From: an uncultured Eubacteriales bacterium
GTDB lineage: Bacteria; Bacillota; Clostridia; Oscillospirales; CAG-272
Assembly (NCBI GenBank): GCA_900555785.1
Contig: USMO01000107.1
Span: 1-5,823 of the forward strand
Length of the DNA: 5,823 bases
Direction: 5' to 3'
The number at the start of each line of letters is the position of its first letter. Position 1 is the stretch's first letter. Under the pieces are notes generated by a model. It was not told the DNA's origin. It made no database searches and saw only the letters and a program-made list of their open reading frames with translations. This document shows, piece after piece, positions 1 to 5,732 of the stretch. The position numbers and the translations under genes are program-made.

Positions 1-66
1 GGAGGGGGTACCGCCGGTCGTTTGGCGAAACGCGGCAGCGGGCGGGGACCGGTGAGGCGGTTGCAT
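1..66 (-). CDS. N-terminus of an unidentified leftward gene (partial, runs off left edge)
   Basis: An ATG at 66-64 on the minus strand opens a frame that stays open for all 22 codons to the window edge. A good Shine-Dalgarno site, AGAAGGA (73-79), lies 6 nt upstream, the same spacing as for trmL and secA. The visible peptide begins MQPPHRSPPAAAF and is rich in proline, alanine and small polar residues, so it looks like a disordered N-terminal segment; no family can be assigned. It starts 22 nt after the trmL stop with no terminator between, so it would be the second gene of a trmL operon. The inverted repeat 46-52/69-75 overlaps its ribosome-binding site. The call rests only on the start-site context and the open frame, so a chance open frame in GC-rich DNA is the main alternative. 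Confidence 0.4.
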   Translation of the reverse strand, partial: MQPPHRSPPAAAFRQTTGGTPS

Positions 67-75
67 TGCCGGTCC
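46..75. repeat. Inverted repeat (7-bp stem) overlapping the ribosome-binding site of the left-edge gene
   Basis: GGACCGG (46-52) and CCGGTCC (69-75) are perfect inverted repeats separated by 16 nt. Neither side is followed by a T-run, so this is a poor candidate for an intrinsic terminator. On the minus strand, the GGA of the arm at 69-75 is the 3' part of the AGAAGGA Shine-Dalgarno site (73-79), and the other arm lies within the first seven codons of the putative left-edge gene. If the stem forms in the mRNA it would partly mask that site. A chance palindrome in GC-rich sequence is possible. Confidence 0.4.
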
Positions 76-88
76 TTCTATGATAGGA

Positions 89-592
89 TTATGATTTCCA
101 AGAGAACTGCGTGAGCGTTCCGGCAGTCTGAAGCCCTTCGAAATTGCCCTGGCGCAGGACCTCGTAAACGCCGACGGCAACCGAATTGGAAAGATTCAGC
201 GAGCGCAGACCCTCCCGCATCGGGAGCCGCACGCAGCGGTCGGGATGCGCATGGAGAAATGCTTCGGGCAGCCCCTTTGTTTCCTTCCCAAAGAAGAGAA
301 AGACCGGGTTCGGGTAGCGGATTTCGGTATAGAGATGCGGCGCTTTGGTGGAAAAACAGTAAAAATCCGCGTCCGGATGCCGGGCGAAAAAGTCGTCAAG
401 ACTGTCATAATAGGTGATGTCGAGATAGTGCCAGTAATCCAGCCCGGCGCGCTTGAGTTTGCGGTCATCGATTGCAAAACCGAGCGGGCGGATGAGATGC
501 AGCGCGGCGCCGGTTGCGGCGCAGGTGCGGGCGATGTTGCCGGTGTTTTGGGGAATTTCCGGCTCATGGAGCACGATATTGATCGGTTTCAT
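89..592 (-). CDS. trmL: tRNA (cytidine/uridine-34 2'-O)-methyltransferase, TrmL/CspR family (SPOUT superfamily)
   Basis: This 167-residue cytoplasmic enzyme is expected to use S-adenosylmethionine to methylate the ribose of the wobble nucleotide in certain tRNA-Leu species. The three SPOUT motifs of the TrmL/CspR family are all visible: HEPEIPQNTGNIARTC at residues 9-24, FGKETKGLPE at 101-110, and RSLNLSNSVAVGVYEVLRQ at 130-148; the last two form the knotted cofactor site. Length matches the short single-domain family members of about 150-170 residues, with no added RNA-binding domain. The start at 592 is preferred because GAGGA (599-603) lies 6 nt upstream and because the conserved N-terminus MKPINIVLHEPEIPQNTG begins there. 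A longer in-frame start at 652 would add 20 non-conserved residues and falls on the -35 element of the likely promoter. The gene is divergent from secA. The family is certain; the exact tRNA substrate is inferred from homologues. Confidence 0.93.
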   Translation of the reverse strand: MKPINIVLHEPEIPQNTGNIARTCAATGAALHLIRPLGFAIDDRKLKRAGLDYWHYLDITYYDSLDDFFARHPDADFYCFSTKAPHLYTEIRYPNPVFLFFGKETKGLPEAFLHAHPDRCVRLPMREGLRSLNLSNSVAVGVYEVLRQGNFEGLQTAGTLTQFSWKS

Positions 593-623
593 TGTCGTTC
601 CTCGTTTTCTTTCGGATGCCAAT

Positions 624-652
624 AGGATAGCACATTTTTTGCCGTTTCGCAA
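624..652 (-). promoter_or_regulatory. Probable sigma-A promoter of trmL
   Basis: Read on the minus strand, TTGCGA (652-647) and TATCCT (629-624) are spaced by exactly 17 nt. The -10 is preceded by TGC, giving an extended -10. Transcription would start near 617, leaving a leader of about 25 nt with the GAGGA ribosome-binding site. This placement supports 592 rather than 652 as the translational start. The hexamers each differ from consensus, so the call is by pattern only. Confidence 0.5.
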
Positions 653-721
653 GTACCCGGAATGAAAAAGGCAGAATATTGATAAAATTTACAAAATAGA
701 ATAGCTTTTGAAAAGAATACC

Positions 722-730
722 TGCTATAAT
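722..730 (+). promoter_or_regulatory. Probable secA promoter (extended -10)
   Basis: TGC followed by a perfect TATAAT (725-730) forms an extended -10 element. The expected -35 position (702-707, TAGCTT) matches TTGACA poorly, which is common for extended -10 promoters. The 40-50 nt upstream (about 679-720) are strongly AT-rich, with A and T tracts that could act as an UP element. Transcription would start near 737, giving a secA leader of about 43 nt. The contrast with the GC-rich surroundings supports a real regulatory region. Confidence 0.65.
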
Positions 731-750
731 TAAAAAGTTAGAATTTTGAC

Positions 751-778
751 AGCACCGTCCGGTGCGGAAAGGACTGCT
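751..778 (+). promoter_or_regulatory. secA leader with two mutually exclusive hairpins around the Shine-Dalgarno site
   Basis: Two pairings can be drawn in the short leader. In the first, GCACC (752-756) pairs with GGTGC (761-765) around a GTCC tetraloop; it abuts the Shine-Dalgarno site GGAAAGGA (766-773) and leaves it free. In the second, AGCA (751-754) pairs with TGCT (775-778) and GTCC (757-760) pairs with GGAC (771-774), with CC (755-756) bulged and a 10-nt loop; this one hides GGA of the Shine-Dalgarno site. The two share bases 752-756 and 757-760, so they cannot coexist. The base pairing is seen; a regulatory role is inference, and such short stems may be chance. Confidence 0.35.
766..773 (+). 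promoter_or_regulatory. Shine-Dalgarno site that fixes the secA start
   Basis: GGAAAGGA ends 6 nt before the ATG at 780. This decides between that ATG and an in-frame GTG at 762, which lies upstream of the site and would add six residues not expected in SecA. Confidence 0.85.
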
Positions 779-779
779 C

Positions 780-3545
780 ATGTCTCTCATAACCAAACTG
801 TTCGGGACCTACAGCCAGCATCAACTGAAAAAAGTGAATGTCATCGCTGACCGCGTGGACGCGCTGGCAGAGAAATATGCCGCAATGTCGAACGAGGAGC
901 TGCGCGGGACAACCGAAAAGCTGAAAGCACGCTATGCGGCAGGGGAAACGCTGGACGACCTTTTGCCGGATGCGTTCGCGGCGGTCCGCGAAGCCGATGA
1001 CCGCGTGCTGGGCAAGCGTCCCTTCCGCGTGCAGGTAGTGGGCGGTATTGTGCTCCATCAGGGCAGAATTGCCGAAATGAAGACCGGTGAAGGCAAGACA
1101 CTGGTGGCAACCCTTCCGGCATACCTGAACGCTCTGACGGGCGAGGGTGTGCATATCGTAACGGTCAACGACTACCTGGCGCGGGTCGGCGCCGAGGAAA
1201 TGGGTCGCGTTTACGAATTTATGGGGCTGACAACGGGGCTGGTCGTTCACGGGCAGTCGAACGCCGAAAAGCACGCGGCATACAATGCGGATATTACCTA
1301 CGGGACCAACAACGAATACGGTTTTGACTATCTGCGGGACAATATGGTCATCTATAAGGAGCAGATGGTCCAGCGCGGGCACGCGTTTGCGATTGTGGAC
1401 GAGGTGGACTCCATTCTGATCGATGAAGCGCGGACGCCGCTGATCATTTCCGGCGCGGGCGAGCAGGTCAGCGACCTGTACGAGCGCACCGACCGGCTGG
1501 TCCGCTCGATGAAGAAGTTCGTAATCAAGGAACTGGATGACAAGGAGACGCACGACGATATTGACGCGGATTATATCGTTGACGAAAAGGCAAACAACGC
1601 CGTTCTGACGGCGAAAGGCTCGAAGAAAGCCGAGGAGTATTTCGGCATCAGCTGCCTGTCGGACGAAGAGAATATCATGCTGGCGCACCATGTCAACCAG
1701 GCAATCCGCGCGCACGGCTGCATGCACCGCGACGTGGACTATGTGGTCAACGAAAACGGCGTGATCATCGTCGACAGCTTCACCGGGCGTCTGATGCCCG
1801 GGCGGCGGTATTCGGACGGTCTGCACCAGGCAATTGAAGCCAAGGAAGGCGTGCAGATTCAGAAAGAGAACAAGACGCTGGCAACCATCACCTTCCAGAA
1901 CTATTTCCGCATGTACGGCAAGCTCTCGGGCATGACCGGTACGGCACTGACCGAGGAAGACGAGTTCCGCGAAATCTACAAGCTGGATGTCATTGAGATT
2001 CCGACCAACAAGCCCATGATCCGCGACGATCACCCCGATGCGGTCTACCGCAGCCTGAAGGGCAAGTACAACGCGATTGTGGAGCAGGTCAAAGAGTGCC
2101 ATGCGAAGGGGCAGCCGGTGCTGGTCGGTACCATTTCCATCGACAAATCCGAGGAGCTGTCGCGGATGCTGCGGAATGCGGGCATCCCGCATACGGTGCT
2201 GAACGCAAAGTACCATGCCAAAGAGGCTGCAATCGTTGCGCAGGCGGGAAAATTCGGCGCAGTGACGATTTCCACCAACATGGCAGGGCGCGGTACCGAT
2301 ATTCTGCTGGGCGGCAACCCGGAGTTTATGGCAAAAGAGGAGATGCGCGCAAAGGGCATTCCCGAGGAATATATCGCACGCTGCACCGGCATGACCGACA
2401 CCGATGACGAGGCGCTGATCGAGGCGCGGAAGCTGTTCCACGGGCTGGTGGAGAAGCACCGCGTGGAAATTGAGCCGGAAGCGGCAAAGGTCAAGGCTGT
2501 GGGCGGTCTGTTTATCCTTGGCACCGAGCGGCACGAAAGCCGCCGGATTGACAACCAGCTGCGCGGACGGTCCGGGCGGCAGGGGGACCCGGGCGAATCA
2601 AAGTTCTTCCTTTCGATGGAGGACGATCTGATGCGCCTGTTCGGCACCGAGCGGTTCCAGGGGATTGTCGATGCACTGAAGATGCCGGAGGATATGCCGA
2701 TTGACGCGAAGATTCTGTCCAACGCCATCGAGCGCGCGCAGAAGCGGATTGAGGCGGCAAACTTCAAGCGGAGAAAGTACGTCCTGTCCTATGACGACGT
2801 GATGAACCAGCAGCGGACGCTGATTTACAACCAGCGGCGCGAGGTGCTGGACGGCGAGAACATTTCGCCCACCATTCAGCGCATGATCGGCGAGACCGTA
2901 GGGGAGATGGTGACCTTCTTCACCGGCGGCGACGCACCGGCGCACGATTGGAACCTGGACGGTCTGCGGGCGCATTTCCTGGGGTATCTGACAACGGATG
3001 AGGACTTCCGCTACAGCGAGGACGAGCTGAAGAAGCTGTCGCGCGAGGAACTGACCGAAATGCTGACCAACCGGGCGCTGGACCGCTATCGTGAAAAGGA
3101 AACGCTGTTCGGCTCCGAGGTCTTCCGTGAAGTGGAGCGCGCGGTTCTGCTGCGCAATGTCGACTCCGCATGGATGGAGCACATCGACACGATGGAGGAC
3201 CTCAAGAACAACGTCGGTCTGCAGGCATACGCGCAGAGAGACCCGGTCACCGAATACCGGATTCAGGGCGCGGAGCTGTTTGACAATATGGTGAACGACA
3301 TTCGCCAGAACACCGTTCGCATGATCCTGACGGTTGTGCCGCGCCCGCAGGAGACGATTCGCCGGGTGCAGGTTGCAAAGCCTGTTACCGAGGGGTTTGA
3401 GGGCGGCGAGAACCGCAGAACCGTGGTGAAAAAGAACATTCCGTCAGTCGCAAAGGAAACGGTCGGCAGAAACGATCCCTGCCCGTGCGGCAGCGGAAAG
3501 AAATACAAAAACTGCTGCATGCGGAAGAACACGCCGCAGCAGTAA
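780..3545 (+). CDS. secA: Protein translocase subunit SecA (preprotein translocase ATPase)
   Basis: This 921-residue protein is the motor that binds SecYEG at the cytoplasmic membrane face and uses ATP to push unfolded preproteins through the channel. Nucleotide-binding fold 1 shows Walker A MKTGEGKT (100-107) and the DEVD box (207-210), followed by SILIDEARTPLIISG (211-225). The preprotein cross-linking region falls at about 226-370. Nucleotide-binding fold 2 carries TISIDKSEEL (451-460), TISTNMAGRGTDILLGG (496-512) and the arginine-finger segment RRIDNQLRGRSGRQGDPGE (588-606). The helical scaffold and wing region spans roughly 615-850, with RKYVLSYDDVMNQQR at 665-679. After a linker, the C-terminal zinc tail has Cys901, Cys903, Cys912 and Cys913 (CPCGSGKKYKNCC), which in other bacteria binds zinc and contacts SecB or ribosomes. 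An insert of about 60 residues (roughly 513-573), absent from Bacillus SecA, explains much of the extra length. The ATG at 780 is chosen because the Shine-Dalgarno site sits 6 nt upstream. The frame is intact with all key residues present. Confidence 0.98.
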   Translation: MSLITKLFGTYSQHQLKKVNVIADRVDALAEKYAAMSNEELRGTTEKLKARYAAGETLDDLLPDAFAAVREADDRVLGKRPFRVQVVGGIVLHQGRIAEMKTGEGKTLVATLPAYLNALTGEGVHIVTVNDYLARVGAEEMGRVYEFMGLTTGLVVHGQSNAEKHAAYNADITYGTNNEYGFDYLRDNMVIYKEQMVQRGHAFAIVDEVDSILIDEARTPLIISGAGEQVSDLYERTDRLVRSMKKFVIKELDDKETHDDIDADYIVDEKANNAVLTAKGSKKAEEYFGISCLSDEENIMLAHHVNQAIRAHGCMHRDVDYVVNENGVIIVDSFTGRLMPGRRYSDGLHQAIEAKEGVQIQKENKTLATITFQNYFRMYGKLSGMTGTALTEEDEFREIYKLDVIEIPTNKPMIRDDHPDAVYRSLKGKYNAIVEQVKECHAKGQPVLVGTISIDKSEELSRMLRNAGIPHTVLNAKYHAKEAAIVAQAGKFGAVTISTNMAGRGTDILLGGNPEFMAKEEMRAKGIPEEYIARCTGMTDTDDEALIEARKLFHGLVEKHRVEIEPEAAKVKAVGGLFILGTERHESRRIDNQLRGRSGRQGDPGESKFFLSMEDDLMRLFGTERFQGIVDALKMPEDMPIDAKILSNAIERAQKRIEAANFKRRKYVLSYDDVMNQQRTLIYNQRREVLDGENISPTIQRMIGETVGEMVTFFTGGDAPAHDWNLDGLRAHFLGYLTTDEDFRYSEDELKKLSREELTEMLTNRALDRYREKETLFGSEVFREVERAVLLRNVDSAWMEHIDTMEDLKNNVGLQAYAQRDPVTEYRIQGAELFDNMVNDIRQNTVRMILTVVPRPQETIRRVQVAKPVTEGFEGGENRRTVVKKNIPSVAKETVGRNDPCPCGSGKKYKNCCMRKNTPQQ

Positions 3546-3572
3546 ACCGGAACAGGAAAGGAGATGCATATT

Positions 3573-4283
3573 ATGGGATTCGGATGGCTGTTTTTGGGAT
3601 ATGTTATCTCCTTCCTGCTTTATTCGGTCGCCGGCATGCTGAATGTCGGGTTTCTCGCGCATGCGGTGGGGTACCTGCTGATGCTGCGCGGGCTGTACGA
3701 ATTGCGGAAATACCGGCGGGAGTTCCTGCTGCCGCTGGCGGTGGTCTGCCTCTTGCTGCCGATCACGGCCTGGGACGCACTGCGGGAACTGAGCGAGACG
3801 TTTCTGTGGCGTCTGCCGTTCCTGACCGCGACCGCAACAACCGTTGTGGCATGGGTGGATTTCGGCTTGCTGCTGGCATTCCATTTTTCGCTTTACTATG
3901 CGATTTCCGTGATTGCCCGGAGCGTTGAGCTGCCCCGGACTGTGCGGGACGCGATGTTTGACACGATTGTCGGCGCGGGGTATGCGGTGCTTTACATCGT
4001 TTCCAGGCTGCCGGTGCTTGCGTCGGTTGCGGCGCAGTTCAGCGTTCCGCTGACCGTGTTTCTCCTGTTCTGGCGTATCTGCGACCTTTGCCTGCTCATT
4101 TCCTGCTGTAAGAACATCTGCCCGGCAGGGGACGAGGACGTGGCGCCGCGCCGCTACCGCTGGGAGTTCCTGAACCGGCTGGGCGATTCGTTTGCGCGCA
4201 ATTTTCACCGCGCGGCGGATTCCGCCCGGCAGGGCTATGAGGAAAACCTGCGGAAAAAGCAGGAACGGAAAAGACGGAAGTAA
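3573..4283 (+). CDS. Polytopic membrane protein of unknown function, downstream of secA
   Basis: I do not recognise this 236-residue protein. By eye it has about six hydrophobic segments, near residues 3-20, 25-40, 50-68, 83-110, 130-147 and 155-177. A hydrophilic tail of about 55 residues follows and ends in a basic run (KKQERKRRK), so the C-terminus is probably cytoplasmic by the positive-inside rule. Five cysteines cluster at the end of the last hydrophobic segment (170, 173, 178, 179, 183), followed by an acidic GDEDV stretch. The N-terminal layout, an opening FGWLFLGY helix then a second helix with GYLLMLRGLYEL, resembles the start of the next gene. The ATG at 3573 is preferred over the one at 3564, because the GGAAAGGAG site (3555-3563) directly abuts the latter but lies 9 nt from the former. 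It begins 27 nt after the secA stop with no terminator between, so it probably shares the secA transcript. Link to secretion is inferred only from position. Confidence 0.85.
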   Translation: MGFGWLFLGYVISFLLYSVAGMLNVGFLAHAVGYLLMLRGLYELRKYRREFLLPLAVVCLLLPITAWDALRELSETFLWRLPFLTATATTVVAWVDFGLLLAFHFSLYYAISVIARSVELPRTVRDAMFDTIVGAGYAVLYIVSRLPVLASVAAQFSVPLTVFLLFWRICDLCLLISCCKNICPAGDEDVAPRRYRWEFLNRLGDSFARNFHRAADSARQGYEENLRKKQERKRRK

Positions 4284-4300
4284 AGGAGGACAGACCGGAT

Positions 4301-5683
4301 ATGTATAAGCAAAAAAGCCTGGGCTTCCTTTGGATTTTTTTGGGAATCTGTTTCCTTTGGGATCCGATTGTCGGCGTTGCCGATTTTCTGCCGGACCTGA
4401 TCGGCTGGCTGTTCATCATTGTGGGGCTTTCCTCACTGGCAGACCTGAACGACGATCTTGCCGCCGCACAGCAGAGCTTTCGCAGAATGCTTTGGGTGGG
4501 GCTGGCGCGGATTGCGGCAGAGCTGCTGGTTTACGTCTTTCTCGGCAACACGGCAGACGAACTGAACCCGTATGAGGCATCGGTGTGGACGTTGCTGCTT
4601 GCCTTTTCCCTGGCAGTGCTGGAGGTCTGGTTCCTGCTGCCTGCATTCCGCAGTTTCTGGCGGGGGATTGCAACGCTTTCCGAATGCGGCGGCGCGCGCA
4701 ACAGTCTGGCAACTCCGGACCGGGGCGGCAAGAGCCTGTGCGACCGGATGCAGCGCGTGACGGCGGTTTTCGTCATTCTGCATGCGGTGCTGACGGTTCT
4801 GCCGGAGCTGACGGTGCTGTCGGTTTTCGTGCAGGAGGGTGTCTACAACACGGCGCTGTTCCGGTTCCGCGAGCTGTTCCGCTTAGGTGCCGGAGCGGTC
4901 TCCGGCGTGGCGGGTCTGGTCTTTTTGATTGCCTGGGGGCGCTTCTACGGTGCATGGTGCCGGGAGGTTGCCTGGCTGGAGAGCCTGCGGCTGCGGTATG
5001 AGCGCGAGGTCCTGCCGGACACCGGGCTGCTGCTTGGGCGGCGCGTTGGGGCAGGTTTTGCATTCTTCCGTGTCGGCGTTCTGCTGAGTGCAAATCTATC
5101 CATCCTGTTTTTCGAATTTCTGCCCGACTGGGGCTGCGTGCTGGTGGTGCTGTGCGGCTGCATGATTCTGGGCAATCTGCTGCAGGGCAGTTCGATGCTC
5201 ATCGGAGTCGGTCTGTCGGTTGCGGTGGTCGGCGTTCCGCGCACGCTGCTCAATGTGCGGTATCTGCGCAGTTTTGTCCCGCGCGATTCGCTGTATCTGC
5301 CCGAGGCATACGAGCGGTACCTGCCGGTCTGCATTCTGGCTTCAATCGAAGCGGTTCTGACGGCGCTGTTCGTCGGCTGCGTGCTGCTTTGCGTCATCCG
5401 GATGGAAAAGCGGTTTACTGCCTCGGAGGATGCAATCTCCCGCATGACGGCAGAGCGGGACCTGCAGGCAAGGCGCAGGCGCGCGGGGCTGATTATGCTG
5501 TTTGTCGTGCTTTCTGCCGGCGCAAAGATCGCGGAAATCTTTCTGCAGCCGCGTTTCGGCTGGATCTGGATGGTCCAGTTTGCGCTTTCGATGGTCGTGT
5601 TCGCGCTGTTCAGCGGGCTTTTGACCGATGTTGCAGAATCCGTTCACGGTGCATATCAGACGGAGGAGAAGACCGAACGGTAA
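4301..5683 (+). CDS. Large polytopic membrane protein of unknown function with an apparent internal repeat
   Basis: I do not recognise a characterised family for this 460-residue protein. By eye it has about 11-12 hydrophobic segments, for example near residues 6-22, 33-48, 63-81, 93-114, 151-175, 192-216, 250-270, 276-316, 341-366, 395-414 and 420-443. The N-terminus (GFLWIFLGICFLW, then ADFLPDLIGWLFIIVGLSSLADL) resembles a pattern I associate with uncharacterised clostridial membrane proteins, and also the start of the preceding gene. FLPD recurs at 273-276 inside FFEFLPDWGCVLVVLCGCMIL, suggesting an internal duplication. Polar, charged loops at 121-150, 221-245 and 367-394 are probably cytoplasmic. 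No enzyme motif, signal peptidase site or transporter signature is evident. An AGGAGG site (4284-4289) lies 11 nt upstream of the ATG and touches the previous stop codon, which suggests coupled translation. It probably belongs to the secA transcript. Confidence 0.85.
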   Translation: MYKQKSLGFLWIFLGICFLWDPIVGVADFLPDLIGWLFIIVGLSSLADLNDDLAAAQQSFRRMLWVGLARIAAELLVYVFLGNTADELNPYEASVWTLLLAFSLAVLEVWFLLPAFRSFWRGIATLSECGGARNSLATPDRGGKSLCDRMQRVTAVFVILHAVLTVLPELTVLSVFVQEGVYNTALFRFRELFRLGAGAVSGVAGLVFLIAWGRFYGAWCREVAWLESLRLRYEREVLPDTGLLLGRRVGAGFAFFRVGVLLSANLSILFFEFLPDWGCVLVVLCGCMILGNLLQGSSMLIGVGLSVAVVGVPRTLLNVRYLRSFVPRDSLYLPEAYERYLPVCILASIEAVLTALFVGCVLLCVIRMEKRFTASEDAISRMTAERDLQARRRRAGLIMLFVVLSAGAKIAEIFLQPRFGWIWMVQFALSMVVFALFSGLLTDVAESVHGAYQTEEKTER

Positions 5684-5692
5684 CGGAGTTGT

Positions 5693-5714
5693 GGGGACCG
5701 CTGAAACGGTCCCC
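5693..5714. repeat. Perfect 8-bp hairpin between the large membrane-protein gene and the right-edge gene
   Basis: GGGGACCG (5693-5700) and CGGTCCCC (5707-5714) pair perfectly around a CTGAAA loop. The hairpin starts 10 nt after a stop codon, where a terminator might sit, but it is followed by GAAGAAAGAG on the plus strand and by ACAACTCC on the minus strand, so it lacks the T-run of an intrinsic terminator. It ends 6 nt before the Shine-Dalgarno-like purine run of the next gene. Likely roles are mRNA stabilisation or processing between operon genes, or modulation of the next start. The stem is certain; the role is inferred. Confidence 0.6.
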
Positions 5715-5732
5715 GAAGAAAGAGAGGTTGAC

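Noticed and set aside
593..652. Longer trmL start at 652, adding 20 residues.
   Set aside because: The added residues are not part of the conserved family, the GAGGA site points to the ATG at 592, and 652 falls inside the likely promoter.
746..751. A perfect TTGACA that could be a -35 element close to secA.
   Set aside because: A 17-nt spacing would put the -10 at 769-774 (AAGGAC), which is the Shine-Dalgarno region and not a -10 match; transcription from there would start inside secA.
762..779. GTG start at 762 for secA.
   Set aside because: The Shine-Dalgarno site at 766-773 lies downstream of it and is ideally placed for the ATG at 780.
738..2534. A 598-codon open frame antisense to secA.
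   Set aside because: It lies entirely opposite a certain, conserved gene. Its composition (rich in His, Arg, Val, Leu) is that expected from the complement of GC-biased codons, and no family motifs or ribosome-binding site were seen.
3444..4208. A 254-codon antisense frame over the end of secA and the smaller membrane-protein gene.
   Set aside because: It is very rich in Gln, Arg and His, as expected from the complement of hydrophobic GC-rich codons, and spans two co-directional genes with good start sites on the other strand.
5693..5714. Intrinsic terminator at the end of the large membrane-protein gene.
   Set aside because: The stem is strong but no T-run follows on either strand, and a co-directional gene with a ribosome-binding site begins right after it.
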